This document shows, in pieces, positions 11,317-22,365 of a stretch of DNA of 64,000 nt. Each line of letters begins with the position of its first letter. Position 1 is the stretch's first letter. The DNA lies in NCBI GenBank assembly GCA_038503075.1, contig JBCAML010000002.1, forward strand, positions 372,001 through 436,000, given 5' to 3'. Below the pieces are notes generated by a model. It saw nothing but the letters and a program-made list of their open reading frames with translations. It was not told the DNA's origin and searched no databases. Source of the DNA: Gyromitra esculenta (taxonomy: Eukaryota; Ascomycota; Pezizomycetes; Pezizales; Discinaceae). The position numbers and the translations under genes are program-made.

Positions 11317-13031
11317 GAATTCTGGAATGAGGAAAGTACTTGCTTATTTATTTGTTCTTGGGGGGGGGTATTTTAAGGACACGACGCATAATATGTACTG
11401 TAGGCGGCTCTAGGTCTAAATCGTAGACCATCTAATACGAAAGGGAAATTGTTACTCATATCAACAAGGGTTTTCGAGTAAATTAGTACTTCTACGTTTA
11501 TCAAGGTTCAGTCTTTATCACCCAACTCTCTTAATGTCGTCCTTCTTAGGCCCAGGAAGAGTCGTTCAGAAAAACCTCGTCGCTATCACAATCGGCATAG
11601 TCCGATGAATACTTCGAGTGATCTGTGATGTATAACATGTCTTCATTAGCGTCTCCACTCAGTATTGGCATGCCGTGATCTGATCAGGCCGACCCCGCCC
11701 GAAATTTGGTTTTCTACAACGGGATATCTTTGCCGGCGGGGCTGTTCAAGCAATTAATTAATTAAGCGCTGCTACATCTTTCACAACAGCTAGCCTCTTT
11801 CTCTAGTTGGCTCACCAGTTGATCTAAACGTTAGTAGTCTTGGGTCGAGGATTCTGTTGAGGATTTGTGCTTAATAGGGGGAAGCACTTTGGAATCCGCT
11901 AACAAATCCTCGACAGCATACATGTAGTTTTTTGCAATCCTATCTTTGTTATAACACCGCAGTTATAACACTGAGGTTAGGTTGGGCTATACTACGATTA
12001 AATCGGCTTCTAAAGCTTTATGAAAACACTAGAGGTTCACACCACACCTAGTAAGATTAAACGCTTAAGGTCAAATAGTTGGGTGGGGTAGTCAAACTGT
12101 GCCGCCGGCGGGCGTACTACCGCTACACCGAAAAATGTAATATAACGTTCTATCTATTATCTACCGGTACCGAAACCCTAGTACCCAGCCCCACGGTTAA
12201 CTCGGTTTATTTATTACTTTATCGACGAATTCGTGATAGCTCGAACAACATGCGTCACTTTCCCATTCCTTATGCAGTCTATGCTTAAATTCTCCCCTCC
12301 AGCCAAGAGGCTGTCGAGGGAGGTTTTACCTTGAAATGCGACCTGGCCACGGGATATACAAGATTAAAGTTCAGCTTTGGATCTTGCCGAAAGAAAGAAG
12401 CAAGCATCTCTTGGAAGTGGGTGAGATGTATTGTACCTACCTGCAGGTGGTACGCATGTCTTACCCCTGCAACCAACCATGTTCAATGTTGAACAGCCAT
12501 CACGTCTAATAGGGCTGGCGCTTGACTTTAGACTTTTATTCTTCGCGATGCTATATAACTTCCGATTCTGACCAATTTGGCGTTTACAGTATTGGGATAT
12601 CCAGTGGGACTAGCGCTTACATTCATGTCTCTCCACTCTTACCTATTAGTCTATTAATGTAGTTAACAGTGTGGCTTACAAGTTATTATTGGGTCCAGGG
12701 CGCAGGACTTTCGCTATTGCTTTGTACTGCGCGCTTACACTATTTATCTTTTATCACTATTCTTTGTCCCCGTTATCCATATAGAGGCCGGGTTGGTCCC
12801 GAAAGAATAGATACCAGCGTACCTCGACCGTTCGTACCACTAGAGTTCGGCGTAACGGTGTATGATTTTCGGTTACAATAAGTTGATATAGCACCGCAAT
12901 TTCCAAATTGTCTCTTCTTTCGAGCTGTATTGGCAATATTATTCTCTTGTTTCGTCGCCCTTTGCATTCTGCCCTCGACAAAAACCATCTTTTCGCTTCG
13001 TGCGTCCATTCCTTATACCTAATCACCTAAA
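11317..13031. other. intergenic region, no gene recognised
   Basis: AT-rich, with one TACATGTA (11919) and a near-direct repeat TTATAACACCGC/TTATAACACTG around 11950-11975. The open frame at 12757-13026 (-) overlaps the promoter of the next gene and is not supported. Confidence 0.55.
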
Positions 13032-14119
13032 ATGCGGTTCTCACCACTCCTTTTAACAGTGCTTGCTTTTGCCGCTGCCATTTACGCGCAAACGAATGGC
13101 CAAAACTCCATTATCTATCCTCTTGGTGGTACTTTGGACTCAAGTACACCGGTTACGATAAAGTGGACGGTATGTTAGTGATTTCTTTATGGTCCTAACG
13201 CTTGCTTGGATGGCACTACTATCTCTTCTATGTTGACCTAACTATCTTTCTCCACTAAATTATCAGCCTACTACTGCGGGAACCATCACAATCAAACTTC
13301 TTAAAGGACCTCCGACGAATATTCTAGATACTAGTATAATTGCTGGTATGTTATCATCCGTTTAGTCTTGGCTCACACCCTCCATACCAACCACTTTTGC
13401 CGTAAAACTTGTGGATTGGGGGACAAATGAATATACTACTAACATGCTGCCGCCCTCGACTTGAAGAGTCAATCGAAAATACTGGTACCTTCACATGGAA
13501 TATTCCCAATAGTCTTCAAGACAGCGGCAGCATGCCCACGAGCGACAGATACGGATTCAAAATCATCGACGATCTAACCAATACTTTTGAGTACAGCCCT
13601 CCGTTCGATCTTTCCATCCCAGATTCCACTTTCGCCGTAGCTGGTTTCACTTCCGCTGGTTCCACTACTTCCGCTTCTCCCGCTACCTCCACCACTGTCT
13701 CCATTACCCCCACCACCTCTGCTACTTCCACTACATCTGCTACCACCACTACCTTCGTTACTTCCACTATCCCTTCCACTTCCATTACCTCAACTGCCTC
13801 AATTACGATAACGCCAAGCTCCACATCTAGCCAACTCCAAACCTCCCAATCAACAACTTCCGCTACCGCCACAGCCTCAGCAGCCCACTCTAGCACTAGC
13901 AATAAAGAGACCGGAGGCAAATCTGGGCTTAACACAGGAATAATTGCCGCTATAATCATCGGCGGTTTTGTGCTGGCGGTCGTCTCCATCGTCATGATCT
14001 GCAGGTTCTGTAATCGCCGCAAGAGGCAGCATGCGTACGATTCTACTATACGTAGCGGGATGAGGGAGAGACCGAGAAGTGTAATTTACGGTGATGGAAT
14101 GTATTCTAGAGTGTATTGA
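13032..14119 (+). CDS. Ser/Thr-rich cell-surface protein with Kre9/Knh1-type N-terminal domain
   Basis: Three exons, 13032-13169, 13267-13345 and 13467-14119, give 289 residues. The introns are GTATGT...TATCAG (97 nt) and GTATGT...TTGAAG (121 nt, with a perfect TACTAAC branch), in phases 0 and 1. The protein opens with a signal peptide (MRFSPLLLTVLAFAAAIYAQ). A Kre9/Knh1-like beta-sandwich of about 95 residues follows, shown by PVTIKWT, GTITIKLLKG, GTFTWNIP, YGFKIID and FEYSPPFDLS. Next comes a roughly 100-residue Ser/Thr stretch expected to be O-mannosylated. One transmembrane helix (about residues 225-247) is followed by a basic cytoplasmic tail, so it is anchored by a membrane span and not by a GPI signal. 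Likely site: plasma membrane with the domain in the wall. A wall-assembly or sensor role is inference. Confidence 0.85.
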
Positions 14120-15291
14120 TCGAGAAGGGTAATTTGGTTTTTTTTTTGCCAGAACTGTAGTTTTTATGGTTTGTTTTTGTTTTTGTTTTAACGCGGATTT
14201 TGATTGGTTGTCGTCATTTTCAATAGTTGGGCTTCGCGTTATGGCTATGGGTTATGGGGTGATTGGTACGAGTAGGAAGGGTTTACCTTTTTGGGGTTTA
14301 CCTTTTTCCCATATACCTTTCATGTGGCGTTTGTAGTACTGCGGTTGGGAAAATGGGAAAACGTAGGATATGTGTACCCCCTTGGCTGCTTTGTGGGATA
14401 CAGGGTCAGTTACGTCCGGTTGATCAATTAACATTAATCGATCCAAATCCAAATCAAATTAATCTATGAAACATAAGCTTGAGATTGTTCCCATCCCCTA
14501 CTATAACCCACTCTATCCAGACCAAGGTATCTCTACTACGTACCTTCCTAATGAAGGTAACTAAGCTCAGCGGAAAGACAGGGTAACAGCTGCCTACCTA
14601 TCTAGTGTGTTTCGCAACCCTAGAGAGCATATTTTAGCCTCACGAACGCGAGTGATAATATGTGATCGATATTACGGCTGCCATCCGAGATCATGAGTCT
14701 TTTATAATCACCCGTATCTTTAACTTCTGAAATTATAATTCTTTGATCGTTACTTTAAACTCCAGCACCATAAAAATGTCGGCTGTATACACCTAGGGAG
14801 TGGGTGTATCGAGATAATTCGAGTAATGAAAAGTACAAACCCCTTCCGAAAAAAGGGGGTACCACGCTCCATTCCATTGACAGTATGCCTTATGGACACG
14901 ACAATCCCTGTCGACATTCTTGCGATGCTTCATGACATCGTAGAAGTTTACCCTTGAACACAACTCTGATACTATTTCAGCCCCCCAAGTATTATGAATG
15001 CGACGGTAAAGGTTGAGCTACTCGCAACAGGTATAAAGAACCTGAAAATTCACGTCAAATGCGTGTCTCGAGCCAGGGGGGGCAAAGTCGTAATTGGGTT
15101 ACTGGACATCGATAGCTAACTATTGGAGGAGTAAATACAAACAAAACACAACCACTAAGTAAGGTACACTTGTCTAATGAGTTGGTAGGGCGCAAGGGTG
15201 TGAATATTTTAGAAGCGGAAGGTGAACCTTGAGTTATCAGAACGCAGTTTTTCAACTATCACGGGCGGAATATTTTGTTTTCACGTTTAGA
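14120..15291. other. intergenic region, no gene recognised
   Basis: Contains a tandem duplication of about 16 bases (GGGTTTACCTTTTT twice near 14279-14308), homopolymer runs and no supportable ORF. It forms the left border of the transposon-rich zone. Confidence 0.55.
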
Positions 15292-16020
15292 TATGTCTGC
15301 CATTAAACCCTGCGAAGCCTCATACAAAAAGCGTTGCTATGTGCATGCGTTGTGCTTCGGGGCCGGATGGATGCTCGAAAAAATTGCAAAACACCAAAGC
15401 CTCAGTGTAAGCACCATAGAGCATTTGCAATGGCCCATTGGCAGCTACACCGAAGGAAAAAAAAGGACGCCCTCCGATTACCGATAGTCCTACCCATCGC
15501 CACCTTATATTCACAGCTACGCTCAATGCCGAAAACCGCCGAAAGCCCTTCACTGAGATTGCAGAAATGTGCCGTATTAAAGCCAACGAAAAAACCCTAC
15601 ACAAAGCCTCCAAACTGGAAGGCTGTGGTCGCCGCATCACTCGAAAAAATGTCTTTCTTACAGCTGAAGCGAATGAAAAAAGACTACGCTTTGCTCTTGC
15701 ACATAGGCATTAGACGAAGGAGGATTGGCGAAGAGTTCTTTGGACTGGTGAGTGCTATATCTGGCTTGGGGCCCGGGGTGCACAAGGAAAGATTTGGGTG
15801 ACGTGAAGTCCTGGAAAAGAGTGTATTGAAGAGTGTATCGCTCCAAATTTCAAGAAACAGAACTCTGTGATGGTCTGGGGTGGTATTCTCGGTGGCAAAA
15901 GGCACCTTTTGGTACTTTGGGAGAAAGACAACTGGGGTACGGTTACAGCACAAACCTACATTCACCATGCCCTCGACCTAGTTATTTGGCCTTTTTGGTA
16001 TCACGAAAGTATAGCACATG
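15292..16020 (+). pseudogene. decayed Tc1/mariner-type DDE transposase
   Basis: The start (15292) encodes a helix-turn-helix region (YKKRCYVHAL...GAGWMLEKIAKHQSLSVSTI). The frame is then lost around the run of A residues near 15457-15464. Homology resumes in another frame with KEKKGRPPITDS and FTEIAEMCRIKANEKTLHKA. It continues to TKEDWRRVLW and then the strongly conserved NSVMVWGGILGG, DNWGTVTAQTYI and LDLVIWPFWYHES blocks. In-frame stops sit at 15711-15713 (where W is expected) and 15804-15806 (where R is expected, CGA to TGA). The first catalytic Asp of the WTDE motif reads Gly at 15747-15749. The second catalytic block (QDGAPAH type) is missing after about 16020. The copy is therefore frameshifted, stopped, catalytically dead and truncated. 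Confidence 0.85.
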
Positions 16021-16684
16021 CTAGAGTATCTATACATTCAACCTATTTCAATAAGCTGTCATTACGAAGTTTTCTTGCGGTTTGGTTACTCTATACTAGT
16101 ACTTCCTAGGCCTAGGATAGGGGTTTGACTACCAGCCACTAATTGCCCCGCCCTTAAAATTTGAACAGTCTTAATCTGAATATTTACTTCCAACCCCTAA
16201 TAAGGCGAAGACTCATACAGATATTGAATACGGAAAACTAATTCATGATCAATCACTCAATTCTATCCGAACTTAGCTCAGCAACAAAAGAACCCTGTGA
16301 GTAAAATTACTTGGTATAATTTTTCGTCAAAGAGATGATATACTAGCTGAGTTGTTAGAAATTTCGAGTGGTGGGAGCGAATACGAAGCCTAAGAAAAAC
16401 ATTTTCTTAGACGACTGTTAGCCAATCTTTCGAATTGAGGTTTGCTTATGTAGCATTCTCGCTTTGTCGCTCAAGTAGAGAATTTCACCGCCTGTAGCAA
16501 GATCTGTTTCATAGACTATACTAGTAACGATATAGAGAAATACAAGTAACTGTAATCGAAGTTTGCCAAAAGATTTAAACCCCTAAAGATATTCTGCTCC
16601 TAGCTATGGCCTTTGCGCAGTTCAAAGATATAGAGAAACGGATCCCTCCTAAGAAATAGACACTCAATCTCCTACTCGAGCCCA
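16021..16684. other. region between the dead transposase and the gag ORF
   Basis: I see no reverse transcriptase, integrase or protease sequence on either strand, although a normal retroelement would carry pol here, downstream of the minus-strand gag ORF. Confidence 0.5.
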
Positions 16685-17632
16685 TCATATCCGAGAATTA
16701 AGATACGTAGTCTCACAAAACATCATAACCTCCTTCAAATCCGTCATACGCATAGTAGCCGTTATCTTATCAGTCGTCATTCTCTGCTCGAGAGCCTTGG
16801 CAGGCTTCCCGCTATTCGCAATCTTCTCCACATATTGTTTAACCCACACCTTTTCATCCATGCGTTTGCCCAAAAATTCACTCAAAAGCCAAAACTCGCG
16901 GAACTCAGTGTTGAAAAAATGGATGTTTGAACCGCTAGTGAGGCCGGTGTATTCACGATCAAACTGCGTTGTCGCCGCTTCAGTGACGTAATAGCTCTTG
17001 ACCGAGCTCTTGAACGTCTTCCACGAAATATCCGGACTAGGCCCCCATTTGAACTTGGCCCAGTTTTTGGCATCTCCCCCCAGTTGCATCATAGCATATC
17101 TGCTCCAACCGTCGGTATTACCGGTAGGTCTCTGCAGCTCATGGTTCCGTAGTTCAAACTCCAGCTCAAGCTGAGCGAGAAAATCGAAGACTTCCCTAAT
17201 CGTTGATCTGGCATTGCTACTTTTATAGTTCGCGTTAAAGGTAGGAAGATGGTCCCTCGATTTAAAGAAAAAGTGGTTGTTGGTTGAAGACAGTGGCGGA
17301 GAGTGAGGAGCCTGCGTCGTTTTCGAGGACGTGATCGAAGACGCTGAAGACGAGAAGGGTGTGTTTATGATGGCTTCGACTTGTCGACGTAGCTGATCTA
17401 TCTCTGCAGAAAGCTCGGCGAAGCGGCGATTATATTCTTGAGCTGTCTCTTCTTGTTGGGTCTTAACGTTTGCGTGTTCTGTTTTTGATGGTAGTTGTTC
17501 TTTCAACTGCTTAAACTTGAGGAACATCCACCTTTGGATGTCGGCCGTGGAAGGGTTCAGATCTAGCAGGTCAAACTTCAAAAGTTTCTCTAGATTCTCT
17601 ATTTCATCCTTGGCTGGGTCGTATGTTGGCAT
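16685..17632 (-). CDS. retrotransposon gag-like protein without pol
   Basis: An uninterrupted 315-residue ORF with an ATG start. The first 95 residues are helical and predicted coiled coil (for example EYNRRFAELSAEIDQLRRQV). A Ser/Thr-rich linker follows. From about residue 130 there is a Ty3/retrotransposon gag-type capsid region, with QLGGDAKNWAKFKW, SWKTFKSSVKSYYV, LTSGSNIHFFNTEFREF and a C-terminal helical part. There is no CCHC zinc knuckle and no protease, reverse transcriptase or integrase next to it. It is either a truncated LTR element with gag still open or a domesticated capsid gene. The open frame next to decayed transposons argues that it is young or under selection. Function otherwise unknown. 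Confidence 0.65.
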   Translation of the reverse strand: MPTYDPAKDEIENLEKLLKFDLLDLNPSTADIQRWMFLKFKQLKEQLPSKTEHANVKTQQEETAQEYNRRFAELSAEIDQLRRQVEAIINTPFSSSASSITSSKTTQAPHSPPLSSTNNHFFFKSRDHLPTFNANYKSSNARSTIREVFDFLAQLELEFELRNHELQRPTGNTDGWSRYAMMQLGGDAKNWAKFKWGPSPDISWKTFKSSVKSYYVTEAATTQFDREYTGLTSGSNIHFFNTEFREFWLLSEFLGKRMDEKVWVKQYVEKIANSGKPAKALEQRMTTDKITATMRMTDLKEVMMFCETTYLNSRI

Positions 17633-17913
17633 GGCGGGGTTATTCGAAAGGGCTTACGGGTACAGTTGATATATATCTTGTGGGATTCGTCCTGGTGCAA
17701 ACAGATATTTATATATGTAAAAAGCAAAAACACCGAAAAGGGTCAAAGTAACCCTCTTTATACTAACGCCACAGCGAATTTCGCCAAATACTACGATATG
17801 TAGCTTTCTCCTTAATACCTACACCAGGCAACATTCAGGCATCCCATATTTAACGTAAACCCTAGCCCTGTGTGGCGCTAATTGTGTAACCCAGCCTCTT
17901 ATCGTGAGGTAGA
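17633..17913. other. AT-rich spacer between the gag ORF and the hAT element
   Basis: Probable promoter region of the minus-strand gag ORF. It contains ATATATATC and TATTTATATATG TATA-like stretches (about 17669 and 17706). No gene. Confidence 0.4.
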
Positions 17914-17921
17914 CAACCAAC
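17914..17921 (+). repeat. left target-site duplication of the hAT element
   Basis: CAACCAAC directly precedes the element's TAGGGATG end and is repeated exactly at 20159-20166. Eight bases is the known duplication length of the hAT superfamily. Confidence 0.85.
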
Positions 17922-20158
17922 TAGGGATGCGAGCGGTAAAGTTACAAAGCGTGCGATACGGGTAAAATACCGAAAATTTACTGTTATTTACACGACTCAA
18001 TACAGATTGTTACGCAAGATCTAAAGCTGACTGAACTGACATAAAGCGATCTTCAAAATCAACCAATTCGTCCTCTGTGACATCTATCCACCCCCGAGTA
18101 TCCTTAATTTTTCTGTCAAGGACCCGTTTATTTATATGAACAAAAACAAGTTTATCAACTCGCTCAGGATTGAGTTTATTCCTCCTCTTATCATGAATAA
18201 GGTTGTGTGCAGAAAAAGACCGTTCTGAAGGAACTGAGGTTGCAGGTGTTCTGAAAATCCGCATTGCAAGGTGTCCAAGTTCAGCTGCGTAACCCACTAG
18301 CTGTGCCCAGAACAGTAATGGTTTGGCGGACATTTTCCAAGCTGGGTTGAGTGGATGAAAGTAGCTCTCTTGAATTCGGTAGAGAGTAAATTGCTCTTGT
18401 GCGATAATTCCTCCATGGCGCTCAAGAAAGTTCATGAGTGTAGACATCTCGGTAAATGATGGCTGTTTTTCTCTATTTTCTGGACATAAATAGTGTGCAG
18501 CAAGATGAACTGGCTGGATTTGATGTGATTGACGTTTATCCAATAATGGGATAAGAGATGCGACAGAAGGACCATGTAGAGGAGTAAGTTGAGTTAACTG
18601 TTCTCGAATTTCTTTCCAACGAGAAAGAACTTTACTAACATCTGATTTTCCCGACTCTGACATAACTTGTCGCTCATGGATAAAATAAATAATATCTTTC
18701 AAATCATTCAATGATGCCCAAAAAAACTGACTTTGAATGATACTGATGACATCTTGTTTTATTTCAGCCCGATCATCAAGTGTATAGGCACGAAGCGCAT
18801 CTCGGTTGGCAAGTATTGAGCGAATCAAACCAGCTTGAGTGCCCCATCTTGTAATGACGGTTTGGATAAATGCAATGTATTTTCCATAGGCTTGAAATTG
18901 ATGTTCTCGAAGTATGGCATACTGAAGAGGACTGTTTTTAAATGCAGAAGCAACACGTTGTGCATTTGCAATTACTGCTCGGTATGGTTCAACTTCTAAT
19001 ATATCTTTTATGAGAAGTTGAAGGCCATGAGAATCGCAAGGGACAAATAAAACATGTTGCATGCGATTATCCGCTGTCAATGTTCGCCATACAGCTCGCA
19101 TTGTATTACAGGTATCTGTCGCCATACTGTTTATCCTCCACCATTGTTCACCTACAAGTATCGCTAGTTTTTCCATTACCCACCTCGAAATCTCCTCCGC
19201 ACCTAATCGCATGGAACCAGTGTTTTCGGTTTTGTAGTGAAATGCACCGGTATCTGTTAAGATACTTAAATTGATGATTCGATGGGATGAAATATCTCCA
19301 CTTTCGTCTACAACAATATTGATATATTGATGTTTTTCAATAATCGCATCAACTTCGGTTTTGACATTGCAATATATGTCATCAAGTAGTTGATTGGCAA
19401 GGGCTGACCGAGATGGTGGAATATAAGTTGGGTTTAATTGTTGTATAAATGCCGTAAAGTAGGAGTTTGACAGTAATGTAAAGGGGCTTGCACTCATGTA
19501 AACAGCTAAGGCTGCAGCATGATCGAGACTTTGTTTATCAAATACTTTTGATGTATCAGTTGGCGAATTTAGCTCGAGCGATTGCTGATTTAGTTTTGAC
19601 AAGTGTGATAGGTAGTTGGTGCAACGCTGGAGGTGTTCTTGTTGACGAGTGGTATTTTTTCTTTTGGTCCAGGTACAAAATCGACAACGTACAGTTATGC
19701 ATTTGTCTTGAGGGTTTTCTTTGCTTTCGTGAAAAGCAGATTTTACTGAAGGATTGGAGAGACGAGGCATCGCGAAAGTAAAGGGCTCAGATTGGTATGC
19801 GAAATAAATAAATCGAATAGTTTCCTGCTAGTGAGTAACAAAAATACAAGAACTATCGTGCTTTTATAATTACCGTACCCAAAACACGGACAAGATTTGT
19901 CTACTCCAGCTATTATTAATTACTACTTCTTTGAAGAATCTCCTGGATTCTCGAAAGATATCGATAGCTCTTGTAATATTTATTAATTCTCGTTGACTCT
20001 GAGGTTCAAGTTGCCACTGGCAGGCTCGCCAGAGACATCTACAGACCAATGCCGAGCCTTGCCGCTTCCCGATTGATACATACAGAAATTACAAATATTT
20101 CGAAAGATACGTATATTTTCGGTAAGCGGACTAAAAATACGAAATCTATTCATCCCTA
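17922..20158 (-). mobile_element. complete hAT-superfamily DNA transposon, 2,237 bp
   Basis: Both ends are visible. The left end is TAGGGATG (17922-17929) and the right end its exact inverse CATCCCTA (20151-20158). The terminal inverted repeat is only 8 bp, then the ends diverge. A subterminal motif is shared in inverse order: TACCGAAAATTTAC at 17968-17981 and the reverse complement of TACCGAAAATATAC at 20111-20124, both about 35-46 bases from an end, as expected for transposase binding sites. Identical 8-bp duplications flank the element. It carries one intact transposase ORF on the minus strand. The exact duplication together with an open ORF suggests recent insertion and possible activity. 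Confidence 0.88.
18010..19770 (-). CDS. hAT transposase
   Basis: A 586-residue uninterrupted ORF that starts with ATG and fills most of the element. Near the N-terminus is a BED-like zinc finger (C29, C32, H46, C50). The RNase-H-like core begins with INIVVDESGD (Asp156, the expected first catalytic Asp). It continues with MATDTCNTMR (Asp220, candidate second) and VPCDSHGLQLLI, carrying the Cys-x2-His of hAT enzymes (C246, H249). TRWGTQ follows. The C-terminal hAT dimerisation region has SVPSERSFSA and HDKRRNKLNPERVDKL (about residues 508-535). It cuts and pastes the element, working in the nucleus as an oligomer. Every block expected of the family is present and I see no stop or frameshift. 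The length is on the short side for the family. Confidence 0.92.
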   Translation of the reverse strand: MPRLSNPSVKSAFHESKENPQDKCITVRCRFCTWTKRKNTTRQQEHLQRCTNYLSHLSKLNQQSLELNSPTDTSKVFDKQSLDHAAALAVYMSASPFTLLSNSYFTAFIQQLNPTYIPPSRSALANQLLDDIYCNVKTEVDAIIEKHQYINIVVDESGDISSHRIINLSILTDTGAFHYKTENTGSMRLGAEEISRWVMEKLAILVGEQWWRINSMATDTCNTMRAVWRTLTADNRMQHVLFVPCDSHGLQLLIKDILEVEPYRAVIANAQRVASAFKNSPLQYAILREHQFQAYGKYIAFIQTVITRWGTQAGLIRSILANRDALRAYTLDDRAEIKQDVISIIQSQFFWASLNDLKDIIYFIHERQVMSESGKSDVSKVLSRWKEIREQLTQLTPLHGPSVASLIPLLDKRQSHQIQPVHLAAHYLCPENREKQPSFTEMSTLMNFLERHGGIIAQEQFTLYRIQESYFHPLNPAWKMSAKPLLFWAQLVGYAAELGHLAMRIFRTPATSVPSERSFSAHNLIHDKRRNKLNPERVDKLVFVHINKRVLDRKIKDTRGWIDVTEDELVDFEDRFMSVQSALDLA

Positions 20159-20166
20159 CAACCAAC
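20159..20166 (+). repeat. right target-site duplication of the hAT element
   Basis: CAACCAAC directly follows CATCCCTA and is identical to 17914-17921. Confidence 0.85.
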
Positions 20167-22365
20167 ATACTTGGGGCGAGATTAAATATGTATGCTATGG
20201 AGTCGTGCACGGATATTTCGCCATACAAATTCACCAACCATGTTTTCAGGTTCATACCCTGGATCACGAGTACGGTGTTCGTACATTATTCTCATGAATG
20301 CGAGAGTAAATCAGTAGTGCTGCAGAGTTCTCAAAGGTAATACGGACTTATTCCTACACTTTCTAACAACACGGTGCCAAAAACACCCCACTTTCTGGTA
20401 CCGTATGGCGACTATATAGGCAGCCTTGCATCATAGCTCGCCTTCTGCATGCTGGCATAGCCACAACCAAAACTACAGCCCAAATTAACGAAATTCATAT
20501 TAGAGATGGATTTAAACTGTTGTCTTTTGTATATCTGACCACGATTTCTGTAGTTGGGTTATCGCTTTTTGGTTGTTGAACACGCTTGTTGTGTTACTTG
20601 TTGCCATACCAGTATTTCGGGTATCTAATCCCACTCCATGCACAGCTCTTCCCCTATCTTAAAATCGGGCAGCGGGGCAGCTCACGAAGTGAAGAGCCAA
20701 GCACTTAATAAACCACTAATATGTTCTCAGATCATTACCTACCAGATCCTGGGCTTTTGTTTGTGTTACTGGAGTGAAATAAATCACGTGGCTTAGCTGG
20801 TTAGCCTTACAGTGTCGGTGCTGCAGCGTCATTATCGCGTATCGAAAAGCAAGAATACACTTCTATGATGCGCGAATATGTCATCTCGGCGATCGTTGTC
20901 GCAGCTCAAGCTACAACTGTTGATCGTGTTGAGTTCTTGGCATGGGAGATGCCATCGCCACGTTTTTGGAGATCGAGTGATATTTTGTGACTTATGCTTA
21001 TTGTTGTGCAGACTCTATTCTCTAGCTTAGTATGCGTATGTTTACCCGTGATTACTGCGTTTGTATCTATACCACTGCGTTTTGAAGACGGGCTGGAATG
21101 GAAACAGACACGCACGAATATAGTCATGAAATATCACTCGACACGTTTCCTCTAAACCTGTTGTAATATTGGGGCGCGCAGGGAGGAATAGAAGACTCGA
21201 TTGCTTGATTGCTTAGGCTTGCTAGAGGTGGGCATACGACCCCTATCTAAATAGCTCTCTCTCGGGCGCTCGAGTGCCCGTGTGCTCGGGTACCTATCTC
21301 TCAATCATTTCCGACTCCGAAATCACACCCGTGGAGGCACACCGTATTAGGAAGCTTCTCCAACAAAACCAGAGATTTGATCCCAGATACCCCAACACGA
21401 CACATACTATAGATATGATATTAGAGAGTACCTACAAACCACCGTGAGCATAAAGCATACACGTACGTACGTATCCGAATCGAAATACCGCCGCAATACA
21501 AGTACAATACACATACGCATACACATACACATACAGACACAGATATATATATAAAACAACGGACACAGTATCGTTTCTAAGCATTTCTACCATTTCTACC
21601 TTCATCCATATTTTCCATCCACCCACCCACATCTTCCTTCATACCCAGCATCGTCCTCGCTAACCCCCCCCCCTTTTTTTTTTACCCTTTACCCTTTACC
21701 CTTTACCCCCCCTTTATAACACACATATAACCTTTTTTTTTTTTTTGTTCCTCGTGCGTACGTACCATACCCTGCACGCTCAGCCCAGCCTTCCTCCCAA
21801 CTATATATTACTGTTCCCCATGTCGTCCCCGTGTTGTCCCTCCACTTCCAAGAACTATACACAACGTGCTCCAACTGTCCAACTGGACTAGACTCAACGC
21901 GGCCTAATATGGTCCCAGCCTATATATGTAAATCTGACTACCGGCCTCTGGGGGGGGGGGTAGACAGATAGTAGAAATCGAGAGATAGAAAGCTGAAAGA
22001 GTGGAGTGGAGTGGGTAGTAACCGTAAGAAACAAAACAGGGGGCAAAAATAAAAATAGAAATAAAAATATTGACAAAGAACTGACTGTCACCAACGAGGG
22101 GTGGGTGCATGTAATGCTTGCTTAATAGGTAAGATATAAGATATGGGTAGCAAGATAGCAAAAAAAGGATAGTTACATGTATCGAAAGCAAAAAAAAAAA
22201 CACAGAAACAAAATACCACACCACACCACACCATATGCAATAACACCAACCGAATCAGAATTTTTTTGATGATGGAGAGAGAGAAAAAGGACCGTACTAA
22301 TACAAAGGTCATAAAAAGCACAAGGGGCACAACGTAGGGCTGGGTGATGGGGCAGAAATAAACAA
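20167..22365. other. intergenic region with microsatellites
   Basis: No gene is supported. From about 21450 it turns low-complexity: CATACA/GATATATA dinucleotide tracts (21505-21552), poly-C and poly-T runs, four TTTACCC copies, an 11-G run near 21950, poly-A runs and CCACA repeats near 22215. This also forms the 3' flank of the mitochondrial carrier gene. Confidence 0.55.
21681..21708 (+). repeat. TTTACCC tandem repeat, four copies
   Basis: Four exact 7-bp units between a poly-T tract and a poly-C tract. The other strand reads GGGTAAA, so this is not the telomere unit TTTAGGG, though it resembles it. Confidence 0.7.

Noticed and set aside
13516..14022. 168-codon minus-strand frame rich in Val/Glu
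   Set aside because: It is the antisense shadow of the Ser/Thr-rich tract of the surface protein on the plus strand.
16110..16684. Pol region of the gag element
   Set aside because: No reverse transcriptase, protease or integrase motif on either strand.
21681..21708. Interstitial telomere
   Set aside because: The unit is TTTACCC (GGGTAAA on the other strand), not TTAGGG or TTTAGGG.
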